DNA of 64,000 nucleotides from Branchiostoma belcheri. Its lineage: Eukaryota > Chordata > Leptocardii > Amphioxiformes > Branchiostomatidae. Positions 1 to 13,800 of the stretch are shown one piece after another. The notes beneath the pieces were generated by a model. That model ran no database searches, was not told where the DNA came from, and saw only the letters and a program-made list of their open reading frames with translations. The DNA is taken from the NCBI RefSeq assembly GCF_001625305.1, contig NW_017804353.1, positions 298,959-362,958 on the forward strand, written 5' to 3'. A program made the position numbers and the translations under genes. Within the stretch, counting starts at the first letter, position 1, and each line of letters opens with the position of its first letter.

Positions 1-15
1 CTGCTACGGAGGCTA
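1..15. mobile_element. Right terminus of a TAGCC-type MITE
   Basis: The first bases end with GCTACGGAGGCTA, the terminal inverted repeat seen at the ends of the 45597-45799 element. The body lies before the window. Confidence 0.5.
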
Positions 16-159
16 CATGAATAGAGAGTAGAGGATGCCAGACTCCCAGTGGAGGTACAGGCCCGGAGCAGAGCTTCAGATCTCAGGACTGGTGTGATTA
101 TCCCTTCTGCAATCGATCTTCCGTTATTCGAGGTTGAAAATTCACACCTGTGCTGCAAC

Positions 160-271
160 AGCCTCTGTAGCAGGCTTATAGAACTGGGGGTTTGGTGGTC
201 TTCGGCTGTTTTCTGATCAGCCCAGTTCTAAAAATGGGGGTAATTTAATCAGGCCGGCTATGTTGTCTATA
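160..271. mobile_element. Truncated TAGCC-type MITE
   Basis: This piece shares the CTGTAGCAGGCTTATAGAAC start and the body up to GGCTATGTTGTCTATAG with the elements at 19425-19675 and 45597-45799. The right terminus is missing. Confidence 0.7.
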
Positions 272-1504
272 GAGCTTATTCACCACACGTCATCATGACG
301 TCACGACCCCTCATGTCCCGTGCGACGCCATTTTGGGGCTACAGCGCCTACAGCGAGTTTCCAAGCATTGGCATGGCCGACAAACGTTAGGTAAACTGTC
401 CTTTGTCCTATTACACGAAGAGTTTACCACCACTCATACCTCTCGTTACTGGAACAAAATAAAATCTGTTGGGATCGACCCGTTTTTGTTGAGTTTTGAT
501 CAGTCTGATCGAGACGGCGTCTACCGCCAGCGGAGTCCATTGACGCGACTTAGCTTCGTATTTGGTATTGGGCCGAAGTTTTTACACACAACATCGGTTC
601 AAACCCTCTAAGAGTCTGGAAGCGTTGTATCAGGATGTGTAGAGAGTGTTGTGGGACATGCAGTTGCGTGGTGACAAGTACGTTGTAGTCGGGATACGCA
701 AAAGGTCGCTATTTTGGAACAGCCCCGGACTGTGTCTGGATAATAACAAAAATTAACATCACTACTGAAAACCTGGAATGATAATTCTGGGCCAAAAAAA
801 CATTAATGCCGGTTCAGTCCTTGGGCAACAAGTGGAGTTACCAATTGTTAAGTCTGTGGGTTCCTGGGGTATGTGGAAGTATTCAATTTTTCCAATTGGA
901 TAATGTTTACTGGAAGGGGAAACGTGAAATTCTCATGTTCATTTTTGACTAGGACAAAGTCTTTGAATAGGGAGCATGTGAAATGTTTTCAAAACCTCTG
1001 TTTTCCATAAGATCTCATAGTAAGACTTGACACAGTATATGAGATGGGACCATGTAAAATTTTCATTTTTTCCTCTAGGACAAAGTTTGTGGGAACCCAA
1101 TTGTGAACATTTCCATGTCTACTTTCCTCTTAGACACACACTCCTCTTGAAAGTGACAAAGTGGAGTTAGCCTGAATGATGCCCCCTGTATCAGTGAAAC
1201 ATACCTCTGTGGGGACTAACTGCCAAAACTAACTGCGGAATGAACGATGCACAATGGCCTAACTGTCTGCCCCTGGCATTGAGGTGCCAGTTTGACGCAA
1301 ATGCCCCTCCGGCGAACCTGACCTTCCTGCCACCGATTCCGCCCGGCACGACAAATTCCGACCCTCAGACTCATCAAGCCTGGTCCGGAGCCATCAGGGG
1401 TTAATGTGCAATTAACACGCGGGACATTACTTGTCACAGTTCCCAGCGTCGCAGATTGGTCACCGGGATGGGGGGAGCGGACGTATCGCCACCTGGACGC
1501 CCAG
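272..1504. other. SELENOF 3' flank / possible 3' UTR, no gene recognised
   Basis: No exon with family similarity was recognised here. A TGACGTCA-type (CRE-like) palindrome occurs near 296 and a GCCATTTTGG word near 326, which could mark an unrelated promoter. A 92-codon open frame at 333-611 has no recognisable domain. Because SELENOF is read leftward, part of this stretch may be its 3' UTR. Confidence 0.4.
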
Positions 1505-1623
1505 TGTGCAAAATACTTTTTTGAACCAGGTTGCCCAGTGGCAAAAATTAGGTTGCCCATCAGAATTTTAGATTGCCGCACCTATAAGTTACTACTTTCC
1601 TCAAATTAAGTAATGTTACATAC
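1505..1623. repeat. Dispersed repeat R1 (empty-site copy)
   Basis: This block is shared with 52267-52302 plus 52699-52797. The words AAAATACTTTTTTGAACCAG and AATTAGGTTGCCCATCAGAA are in both. The copy here is uninterrupted, whereas the other carries an inserted hAT-like MITE. It lies about 100 bp past the SELENOF stop, so it may be part of the 3' UTR. Confidence 0.8.
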
Positions 1624-1729
1624 ATCAGCCTTTGACAATATTTCTAACAGCCTTTAGTTAACTGATATTGAATCGAATGGAATTGAAACAGAATTATAAC
1701 TATTATAACTGCAGAGAACGGTGTTTAAA

Positions 1730-1861
1730 TTATAACTTCTGTAGTTTCTCAGATAGAAACTCCTCGACGTTGTCGGTGTTCCACTTCTCGATGGAGAGTG
1801 TCTCGACCACCTGGTCCCTGCTGTCCAGCATCTTCAGGATCGGGTCCGCGCCACGGACATA
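1730..1861 (-). CDS. SELENOF: SELENOF exon 5 (C terminus and stop)
   Basis: This 44-codon terminal exon follows acceptor CCTTAG. It encodes YVRGADPILKMLDSRDQVVE, then TLSIEKWNTDNVEEFLSEKL, then QKL and TAA (1730-1732). The YVRG, KWNTD and EEFLSEKL segments are diagnostic of the SELENOF C terminus. The 3' UTR extends to lower coordinates, and its end is not visible. Confidence 0.96.
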   Translation of the reverse strand, partial: YVRGADPILKMLDSRDQVVETLSIEKWNTDNVEEFLSEKLQKL

Positions 1862-4800
1862 CTAAGGACAGGAACGGGGAGAAAGAAGGAAGAAAAAAAA
1901 TCACTTGAGTTGTTAAGCACTTTTCAAGGCTTTGCACTTATAATTGTGTAAGGTATGATGACAGTGGGGTCGTGTGGCGCAATCGGTAGCGCGTTCGGCT
2001 CACACTCCAGAGGTCGTGGGTTCGAACCCCACCTTGTCACCGATCTTGTGCCCTTGGGAAAGGCACTTTACACGACTTTCCTCACTTCACTCAGGTGGCA
2101 ATGAGTACCTAGCTTCGGCTAGGGACGTCCCTCGGATAGGACGTTAAATGGAGGTCCCGTGTTTGGGAGAGCCACACCCCACGCACGTTAAAGAACCCAC
2201 CGCACTTATCGAAAAGAGTAGGGGACCTTCCCGGTGTGAGTGGTTCAAGCCTTACAGTCTGGTCTCGGGGTTGACATCTTTGAAGAGGTGATAGTCACCT
2301 GTTATGTCAATCCTTCCACAAATGTGGTAAATCGTCATAAAATAAAATAAAAATAAAATAAAAAAATAATTGTGTAAGGTATGATGACAGCCAAGAAGTC
2401 AAGAAGTAATAAACTTGACAGAATCTTTATGCAAATACAACAGAAGTACAATGTAAGTGTCCTTCATGTCAATATTCAAACAAAACAGGACAATGTGGAT
2501 TGTTTCTTGTTGCGTTCCTTAGTGTCCTACAACTAAAATCTACATCTGTGGTGCCAGTCACGGTTGACAGGGAGATTCAGGAGAAGGTCATCTCTCAGTG
2601 TTCTCCCTCATGTTCAAGTTAGGATCAGGACAGAGTCAGAGACAGACAGATGACCAGTTTTACCCAGGCTGTGTCGTCTGATTCATCTGAAGAGAGGAGC
2701 CTTCCCCTGAGAGATGAGGACCTGACAACTGCACAGAAACTGGCCATGCACGACTATGTGGTGCAGCAGGCCAGCAAAGCCAACAACAACAGTACAACTA
2801 GATTGTTCATCATGATCTGCAAGCTTAAAATACAGACGTTATCACAAAAATAAACAAACTCACAGCATAATGGCATTAATGCAGATAAAAACTGGTCAAT
2901 GACAGAGATATAGGATTATGGTGTATTGAGTACATGTTCAATTGTACATATCAGAACTCATAACTTGGTGACTGTTCCCCGAGATGTTTTCATGATGAAT
3001 ATTCTTTTATTAATACCCAATGTTCAATCTATGTTGTCCTAGCCGAGAGTATTAATGTTTTAAACTATATGGTATTTTAACTTAATGTATTTCTTTTAAT
3101 TACTTGATTGATATGTGATCTTGTTTTATGCGTTGAATGTTGTCTATTGATGGAACGATTCTGTTAATTACAGATCAATTCAGAGCCATGGTCTGGTGCC
3201 ATGGCTCTGCCATTCTGTAAAGTTTGTGAAACAACAATAAACCATTACTACTACTACTATCAGTCAGTGGCCTTAATTTGTGACCCAATTGCCAGTCCCT
3301 AATGGGAGATCTCTAAGTACCTGAGCTATAGAAAATCCTTGCACAAGTCGATGGACAGAGATTTAGATTCAGATTCTGGATTGCAGATAGAGAAATCTCT
3401 GTCCATCGACTTGTATTCTGGATTTTGGTGTTCTTCGACCAGGCATCAATGTCAGATCAATGTCTAGATTTCAGCATCAATGGCAAGGGACTAAGCTGAC
3501 CATTACACCAAGACTGGCAAAAGATGAAGATGGCTTAATTTTGACTTTGAGTCATGGTCGCCTTAAAAGTTTAATCTAACTAGACCCTTTTTTAATTTCA
3601 AGGATCCTATGTTAGATTCTTGAGCTCTACATTTCAAGTTTGTTACTTAGTCTACATGCAAGTTTTTACATCTGAAAGAGCATTTGTCCCTTCATGGTAC
3701 ATGGCACTAATTTGTATTTCCATCTTCATTTCTAACGAACCGTAAAAAAAGGGTAAAGGTCCCAAAGCTTTTTTGAGACCATTTAGACAGTGGGTTGCTA
3801 ATTCTACTTCTAGCCAGGAATCAAACCAGTGACAGTGATCTGCTAGCCTAACCACTCTGCAACCACTAACAAGTTGTTAATCTTCTCCTAGTTGCATAAC
3901 ACTTAATAACCAACAAAGAACTTGTATAGGAAGTCTAATTTAGTATACTAAAGGTTAAATGTAAAGATCTTACCTTGATCTTCAGACCTGGAAACTGCTT
4001 GGGCCTATCGCTCTTCACGAAGGCTGGAAAATAAAAAGGGAAACATGTGAATAAGATCACATAACAAATTCTTATAGACAATTAAAGTGTCAGCCTTTTT
4101 GGCGACGCCTTTGGGGCGGAGGCATTGTGCAAGTACTACGATCGCTTTGAAAGAATTTCAAAAATTGCACGAATGCGTTCCCCAGGGAATTGGTTTGGAG
4201 GAAACCTTCGGCCATGTGGTTTTTGGATCAAGTAGGTAACTTACACAGGGTGCCCACGTGCCACCCATCCAGATGCCTGGCATGATCAGTCTTCTCCCCA
4301 CACCATGGACAGAGAGCACACAGCTGTCTTTGGCCAAATACGATATTCAAACAGGTCACAGAGAGAAAAGAAATTATCTGTCCTTTTGGAACCCACAAAA
4401 GGTAAAAAAAAAGTCAAAGGAGTAACAACTTCAGACCAGACATAAAATCCAGTCTCTGGTGGAGGATAGAGTGAAGTGGAGGATGGTTTTCAGTTTGGTT
4501 CTAGCGGGAACTCGACCAAAGTAAAGTAAGTATGTCATCATAAAATCTATATTGCTGGGGAAGAACGGCTGATTCCTCCTATACGTGTATTTGGTATATT
4601 GCCCCACACCTTCTCCACCCAGCCTGTAAATTTCACTATGTGCATGTCTTTATAACATAGGGAAATATGTTTTTCTGATAATTGTAATGTAGATTGCTAG
4701 CTCCACCACATGAAATAATATATATCATTCAGTCGTCGCCTTGGCAATGATTTTTATTGCCTCAGCCTTGTTAGATTTTGTGTTTCTTTGAGTATTCCCT

Positions 4801-7800
4801 TCCACAATCAACAATGAACTTGTCATGTTTGGAAATCTTATGTACTTTTCTTTTCTTACAAAGAATCTGAGGAAGAAGTAAATATTCTGTTGGGATGTTT
4901 AGTGGCTGTCAGAGAAGACTGGTCATTCAGAAAAGATGACAATTTTTCTTATCTATCCCAACATCTGCTTGGAGATTATAATAATAATGATAACGTTTAT
5001 TGTACATTCATGCCCTATCGGGCTAAGTACAGGTGAACAGATGAAATAGGTAATATACATGTTTGTAGTACAAACGGCTCTAAAACTACTCTAATACAGA
5101 GGTTCGGCTTCTTTTCGTTTCTTTGGTTTATATACATGTACCTAAACCTAAACCATGGCCAGTTCCAGCCCTAAAAAGCTGACACTATGGAACGTCAAGT
5201 CTGACACCCAGGTAACCAAATCAGCCGTAAAAATACACATTTCATCACGTCGAATATCATCACTGCCATAAAATCTGATGGAATGTGTAACGGCAGCCAT
5301 GAAGTTTAACTCCCAAATTTCCTATTATTTTCTTACTCCATTTTACAGGGCGGCTACGGCCCGCTATCAAAGTTCGGTCATATCTCAGGGTGGCTTCCGA
5401 GGTCGATCCAATCATTTTGGGTTTTTGTGGAGTTCCGAACACCTGATTTTAGAGACAGTGCACGATAAAATTTCACAGGCTGCCGACTGGAGGCAAAAAT
5501 GATGGTAAGATTCACCCAAGCGTTCAATCTGACTGTTATGAAAACATGAAAGATGTTATTGGTGTGGGTGTCGGTAGGATCTGAGTTAAGTACGTATACG
5601 CTCACAGGGCTCAAAATACCACCTCCACTTCTGATGTTTACCTGCACCAGTCCTTAAATAGTAATTTTTTTTGTTGTGTCAATAAAGAATAATACTAGGA
5701 TGTATACCTATGAAGTATAAAAGAAACAGTGGCACAGGTTTCTGAATATCTTATATAATTTTAGTGTTTTATCCACACTTCCCTAATTACTGAGTGGTTC
5801 ACAGGACAGGTAAACTTTGTTTAATTGTTTTTTTCTTTTTCGCATAACCGCCTTTTAATAGGCGTAACACACCAGTTTTGTACATGTACGTACATGTACA
5901 AGCTGCGTAAGACCGGACTGTAGGGTTTGAACCACTCACACCGGGATTTTCAATGCACCAGTGCAGGTATGAAAAAAAACCAACTCTGTCTTCTCCACAT
6001 CCATAACATAATTACACAAATTAGCAATTCAATCAATTCTGACTAATAGACCAGATTAAGTCTAATTAAAAGTTACTACTTTACTAAATCGGTTATCTGT
6101 ACACCACAGCACTTCTCTGAAAACAGCCTCAAGTCTTTCATATTAAATGGTTACTGTAATTCCTGATATTTTCACTTAACTGTTATGTTCACTGTTTTCA
6201 CTGTCACTTCTGTACCGTGAACTTATCATTACAGTAAACAAATAATTTCTGGACTTTCGTTTTCTGCACCTGCACCGTGAATATATAGTTTCGTGAACAT
6301 GTCCATTTTTCTCAGACCGTGAAATTTTGCTACCGTGAACATAAAGTGAATTACAGTAAGCAGTAAGCCCCTGAAAAGCCCCCAGGGAAACTTGTGGGGT
6401 TAATGCAAAGTCACCATCTCAACTTCATTTTGTTCCTTTGCCCCCCTCCCGATATAATGACGTTAGGCCACAGCAAGTAAATTTTATGGATGACATCCTC
6501 CACAGACCCCAAATCTAATGCGAGCAGGCGAAAAAAAGAAAACAAGGCGAGCCGAAAAAAAAACAAGGTTCCTACATGTTAGAATTTTGAAATTACCCCC
6601 AAAGTCAGGCAAAAATTAATGCATGCGCTGATGTCATCCATAGAAATTACTTGCTGTGGCCTAACGACATTACTTGAGCTACAAAGTAAAACTTGCATGG
6701 GGACACTTTTATTTTCAACGTCGATGTTAGAAAACTAATTGTACAACGTTTTATCTCTTAGGTGTCAGATCATTGAGCTAGAAAAGGTGGATCAGTTCAA
6801 ATATTCATGTCCCTTGCAGGCTTCCAACCCCCCAAAAAAGTCTAGGGTCTGCAGTTTTTTCTAGGGTCGGTCGGGAAACAGGAAACACAACATTTTTTTT
6901 CCTAGGCCTAACGACATAACTGTAGCTCCGACGATCTGGGGAATAAAAGAGAGAGAGAGAATGGTTTATTATTCACAAAAATGTAGGAACCTTGTTTTTT
7001 TGGCCTGCCTTGTTTTTGTTTTTTTGCCCGCTCGAATTAGATTTGGAGTCTGTGGCGGATGTCATCCATAAAATTTACTTGCTGTGGCCTAACGACATTA
7101 TTGCAGCTCCGACGCGATCTGGGGAATAAAATCTCCCGCTGAGCCCCAATCTCGGGACATACGGGAATCAATAGGCATTACCGGCGGGGTGGTGGGGAGA
7201 TTACGCCTGGAAATGGCCAGATTTTCGGGGCAAAGGGGGAAAACGGAATTCAATAAAGAGAGGGGATCGCGAATGTCGTGCTACGTTCCAGGTGACATTG
7301 GCCCGAGTCATTACTACATGCACCTGTTGGAATATGACTTTGAGTTTGAGTCAAGTAATGCAAATAGAGAACCGGTGCAATGGCCAAGTGGCATGGGTCG
7401 AGTGGCTTGCATTCGGTAGGTCATGAGTTTGTTCCAGGTGACATTGGCCCGAGTCATTACTACATGCACCTGTTGGAATATGACTTTGAGTTTGAGTCAA
7501 GTAATGCAAATAGAGAACTGGTGCAATGGCCAAGTGGGTAGAGTGCATTCAGTAGGTCGTGAGTTCGATCCCCGGCTGAGTCATACCAAAGACTTTAAAA
7601 ATGGTACAAACTGCTTTCTCTGCTTAGCACTCAGAGTACAAATCAGTTTACAGTACTGTCCCTACATAATGTATGTACATGAACAATTTGTAGCACTATA
7701 GAAGCACTGCAAAGTGCAAACATAACAGCATGAATGCAGGTCAGGTCTCTCAAACTAATGTACATCATTCATAGTTCATACTACATGTGGTATATACCAT

Positions 7801-10800
7801 GTCATGCAGCCATATTGCACCCCATTGCCATTTCTGCCACTTTAAAAGCTTTTAGTGTAAAACACAGGCATGACACCAGCCCAGAAGAGCCCATTCGACC
7901 CACCGGGTGGTCTGTCTGGTAACATCACTCGCAATGCGCGACACAATCTAACAAACAACGCTTGGGCCTAGGAAATATATTTTGTGTTTCCTGTTTCCCG
8001 ACCATCCCTAGAAAAACCTACCAACCCTAGCCTTTTTTGGGGGGTGGACCTCTGCAAGGGACATACTAGTAAATCATAAATTTTTTGAGCTCATCAACCT
8101 TTTCTAGCTCCATGATATGACACCTGAGTTATAAAACCTGAGTGATAAAATTGGTTTTCTAACATTGACATTGAAAATAAAAGTGTCCTCATGCAAGTTT
8201 TACTTCGTTAAACTGTATTGTATAATTAGGCCACAGTGCCAATTTAATTTGTTGGTTCTCGGATTTTTTCAGAAAAAATATGAAGCGACAGGGCGAAAAA
8301 AAATAAAAATAAAAACAGGTCTAGGCATCCTATTATAGGCTTAAATGCTACAAAATGAGCCATGAAGTCAACACAAAAGGCTGGGTTAAAATTTAAACAT
8401 TGAATTTTGAACTTTTAATCAAACCACTGCAATGATAGATGGGAAAACTGTAACAACTAGGAACTAAGGACTTTCCTCAACTGTTGGGGGCAAAATATGA
8501 GCATTTTCAGTTGATTCAGGACCAGAATCAAACTTTTTTTTTTTTTTTTTGCAAATCAGAAAAAAATGAAGAGGCGAATCCGAGAACCAAGAAATTAAAT
8601 TAGTGTGGCCTTAAGTTAGATTACTAGAAATTGCAAAAGTCTTTAAAAAAAAAGAAAGAAAACAAAAACAAAGATAATCCCTACCCACTGACCCTAATTT
8701 TTTCAGGACTAAAACCAGCAAACACAGCATTATTTTTCCTAGGCCTAATATTGCCACCATTGCCACCCACAGCCGGAGGAAAAACTACAGACGCCGAGGG
8801 ACTAAATTATCCAGCCACAGAAAGCCAATTCATCAAATCGACACCAGCAACGAGCAATGGTGCCTGATACCTTCACGGTCGGGCTAACGATTTTTTTTAC
8901 ATCCACCACGCAACCCCCACACGTTATAAATTCAGAACGCATTCCAATGTTAAAAAACCAGATTTCTGTAGAGTGTAACGATATCCAAAATCAAAGCTTC
9001 TCAATGAATTCTCGTTGGTCGATCACTTAAATGCCTAGAGTTTTGGATGAAGGAAGCAATCACAGCATAGCCGAGGGCACATAACTTGGAAAAAGTATGA
9101 TAAAACAAATAGAATACAAGATGGGCAAATAAAATCCAAAATGATTCTGAATTTCAAAATAGAGACTATAAATGTTAATGTAGAAATGTTGCATTTACAT
9201 TGTATTTGTTATCTGTCAGCTGAAAATGGTATGGTGGCCTACAAGTCTGTGTTATGAAATATAGTATAGTTATGTGTTTATGAGGTATAGTTATACCATT
9301 ACAACTACACTCAAAGGTACCACACTTGTACACTTGTGTCACTTCTACAAGTATACTCCAAGGCTACCACGCAATAGTGTACATGTATCTTCCTATTTTC
9401 TTGCCATGTGGAGCATGACACCAGAGAGTAACAAGATTTTTTTAAATCAGGAGAAAATGTGCAGATGTCATTAAAAAATCTACATTATGTACCTGCTACA
9501 GTGAAAAACAGCTCATAATAGTCATATAGTTATGTATATTTACACCATTTGATGGTGCCCATTTCTTAACCTTGAAGTTGCTAATGATCCCACAGCTTAA
9601 GGCAGGTTGTAGACGTTATCTTTCTGGGCCAAGACTACCCTGACCCATTCATGCCACTGTCCATTACACCAGACGGCAATAAAAATGGTATCAGGCGATA
9701 AAAAGGAACATTTCTTCCCTCCCTCAGGCACTTAACGACTATAACATCTCCTATCAACAGGACTGTTGGATATGTACTACATATATCATGGGCTAACTTG
9801 CTGCTGGGTTTTTTACTCCCTTAAAGGCAACCAGTGCAGTTTTTAGGGCTTGGAATCTCTAATGTTTGACGAATCTCTAACTTGTTTTATTCATTATTGT
9901 GAATTTCTGGCAAATATTGTCTATGTATTTTCCCTTGCACTGTCCTTGGTGCTGAACATGCAATCCGCTACTTGGAAGCTTCATTATTGAGTATATCAAT
10001 ATTTCACTAATAGCTGAAACAAGTGTTTTTGTCATGTTTTTTGTCATGTTGTAAGGTGAAAGCTTACATGTATTCTTTATACCAATTTTCTGGACGAAGC
10101 ACTTCTAATATGGAACAGAAAAATATACAGTTAACTTTCAAAATTCCATTTCCTAATAATGTATCTTACATAAAAATTTGATTAAACATAAAAATATTGT
10201 AGATATCCATGGAAAATCAGGAATTCCCTGTGTGCTACCTGGGTGTGTATGTAAAGACATGCAGGGGTCAAAGAAAGGTCAAACACCCTGTACCACCTGT
10301 ATAATGTATTATGTATGCTGATCCCTGTCTAGGGGCTATGTTCATAGCAGGACCTACGCTAATATCACGCCAAGGGCCCTCTATGAATCTCTTGTTTAAA
10401 GTGACACCATATAGCTAATATATCCTGAATTACAAAATGTAATTATACTCTTCCTAAGAAAACACAATAGATTAGCTTAAGTATCATTACGGACTAGCTT
10501 GTTAGAATTATATTTTAGTATTATTACATTTTAGTATAATAGTTTGTGTATGTACCCTTGTTGTTTCTTTGCCATACATTGTACCAGCTACAGTTGTTGA
10601 GCAATAAAGTTGATTTGATTTGTTTCAGTGTTCAAAATACCCAGAAGAAATTGCAGAAGAAAAATCATGCATTTTGCAATTTCTAGGTTTCAATTATTAG
10701 GTACATGTAGAAAAGGTTGTAGTATGGAGGCTTGTGTATTTGTAATTGTTTCCAAATTGCAAAACAATTTTGACTCAACTGCAATATTTCAGAATATTGA

Positions 10801-13800
10801 AAAAAAAAGGATCTCTACCACTTTGTTTTATGATGCAAATGTACACATATATGTAAGTTGTAACTGAATCATATTAACACCTCATATTGCATACTTTAGG
10901 GTTTCAAATGAGATTAATCATACACGCAGTTTGGTTGCTTAATATCTTCAATGTATGTCTATGAAATTACATCAATATTTCTTCTTTGACAGCTATTATT
11001 TGAAATGTATGTTTGTGAGTCACATTGGCTGCATTACCAATATCATTCAGTTGCTTTTCCCTATTGAGGCAATATAGTACATTGTAAAGTAATGTACATG
11101 TGTACGTAGAAAATATTTGGGGTGCACAACATAATACAAAATAGATGCACATACATAGATAGAAAGCTTCTACGCTCACAGAACTTTAGTCGTGCATAAC
11201 AGTTTAATCTTAACTTGTATTTTACTTTACTTTAAGCAGAATGTCACCAAAACATGAAGAAAGAGTACTCTTGCCCAGAGTTGCAGGCAAAATCCTTACA
11301 TCAGTTTAATTAAGGCATTTCAATTTAAGAAAAAAAGCAGTGACTACACTGCTACAAGTACACACATGTACCCAACAGCTTCCTTTGGTGTGAACATGAT
11401 GTACATGTATTATTCAATTTACATGTTTCAATTGCCGTATCAATCTCCAGCAACATTAATGCCTGTAAGTAGTAACCCCTTCAGGACAACTGTTCCGACC
11501 GACGCCGGGGCGTTTATATCACACCATCCCCTTCCCTTAAGCCTGGCCTGTGCTCGCTTAATGATTAAGGATTGGGCCTAGGAAAAATCATGTTGTGTTT
11601 CCTGTTTCAGTCCTGAAAAAATTAGGGTCGGTAGGGAGGGATTATCTTTTTTTTACTAGATTTTTTTATTGGACATTTGCAATCTCTAGTGATCCAACGT
11701 ATACACTACAGTTTAACAGAGTAAAACTTGCATGACTATGAAGAGTCCTTACCTTAGACCTTAGACTACCTTAGACATACCTTAGACTATGAAGACACTT
11801 ATATTTTCAATGTTGTACATGTACAACATTTCATCACTCAGGTGTAAGATAATTTAGCTAGAAAAAGTTTATCAGCTCGAAAAATATATGTCCCTTGTAG
11901 CTAGGGGTTAACCCATAAAAGGCTAGGGTTGGCAGTTTTTCTAGGGTCGACCAGGAAACAGGAAACATGGGGTCGACTCTGAACCAAGAAGTCCTGGGTT
12001 CGAGTCCTGACATGCCCCTGGGAAGGCACTTAACACGACTTTCCTCACTTCACTCAGGTGAAAATGAGTATTGTATTGTCCCGTGTTGGTAGCGGCATTA
12101 ATATAAGTTGAAAAAACTTAAGTGTGCCGTCACCACGTCTGGTGATTTCATGTTGGAATAAAAAAAAACACAGGAAACACAACATTATTTTCCCCAGGCC
12201 CTGCTAGATGATTAAGGATTGGGCTGGATCTTCACCTCTCCCCCTACCTGTCCACCTGCACTGTAAGGGATTACCTGTGAAATAGCCTCCGTAATCATTT
12301 CCCCATAGCTAATTAAGTCCACGGGGGAGGGAAAATTGGGTGAGATACACCCCGCGGGTCATATTGATCCACTACTCGACGGGGATGAGATGGATTTTTG
12401 TCTGCGGAAAAAACGCCTGGAGGAAGAAGAGGGGCACTGCAGGATACCGGTACCTGTCGACATGATGGAAGGACTGGATGTTTCATGGGGCTGAGGAAAA
12501 ATGAGTGGTGAGGGGGTGGGGGTTGTTGCTACAGACATTTTCAGGAAGTTGACTGGCCAAAAAGCAAGTATTACTTTTTCATAATATGCTGCCTACATGT
12601 AGTTTCCAAGAGAAGTGTCTACAGCTAGATGTCCACAGTTCCTTTTCCTTTCATGTCCTTTTACAAACTGTACCTCCCCAACCAAAGTCTGGTACACATT
12701 TACAATGTATACCTGGGTGGAGTGAAGAAAGCCTTTTATATAGTGCTTTAATCTCAATGATGAAATGATTACCCAAGAATGGAACCTGTGACCACTCCGT
12801 GGAAAAATGCCTGGAGGAAGGACAGGGGCAGGATACTGGTACCCGTCAACAAGATGGAAGGACTGGATGTTTCACTTTCGTAAAGTTCACCTGGTCCTAA
12901 CAACCACACGTGGGGCAAAATGAGGAGAAATGGGTGGTGAGGAGAAGTACTTGCTTGGGACAAGCAGGTTGACTGGCCAGAAAAAACTTGCAATATACAC
13001 CCTAGTTCCTACTACGTAGCTACCAGGAAACATATCCACAATAGATACAAGTGATTGGTCATTAATTATCCTGATGAAGGTGACAGTGGTTGTTGAAAAT
13101 TTGATCCCTGTGTAACCCTTGTGTTGGAATAGGGTTCAACATTTTACTACTACTCTACAATACATATATGTACCCACAGCTATTAATGTCTAATTTTAAC
13201 TTCCCAGCCAGAGTCAGGTACACCTGGGTAGAGTGAGGAAAGTCTTGTAAAGTGTGTTTTCCCAAAGACGCAATGTCTAGCCAGGAATGGAACCTGTAAT
13301 CTCTCAATTTTGTTTCTATCATGCTGGCAAAGTAAGACTCTGTTTCTGCTTAATTTGCAAACTCAGCACATACCTTGGACCTGGGGCCATCTCCCCAACT
13401 TTCATCCACACACTTCTAACAACGCACCAGGAAACAACTGGAAGAGAAAACAACAACATGGGTCAAAACTACAATTTGCACAAGTCATGTAGGCCCAGGG
13501 TTTGATTCAAACTAGTTATACCAAGGAATTCAAAATTGTACACGTACATTCTCTGCTAAGCACTGGACAATATAAGTTACAGGAAACGATTAAAATATTT
13601 AAACACAAAGTGCCACCACTACAGGGACTGGCTCACTAATATAGTGATGGCACAATGCTGTGGCCCAAGGGCTTTAGAAATGGAGATAACATTAACACTC
13701 TTCTACAGACCGAAAAGTGAGGGGAGGATTTTGACTTTTAAATTTTAAAATCTGATTTTCTACCTCCATGTTTTAACTGATTGTTTACCAGCACACACAC

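Noticed and set aside
1340-1430. SECIS candidate around the minus-strand TTGATGAGTCTGAGG and CCCTGATGG words
   Set aside because: I could not pair a helix of 11-14 bp between an ATGA and a GA core, and no AA loop sits in the right place.
1969-2041. Functional tRNA gene suggested by A and B boxes
   Set aside because: The tRNA-like part continues into a shared SINE body with a 3' (AAAAT)n tail and is bounded by a 24-bp TSD, so it is a SINE head.
13402-13404. Nonsense mutation making SELENOF a pseudogene
   Set aside because: The TGA is exactly at the family's selenocysteine position and all five exons, borders and phases are intact.
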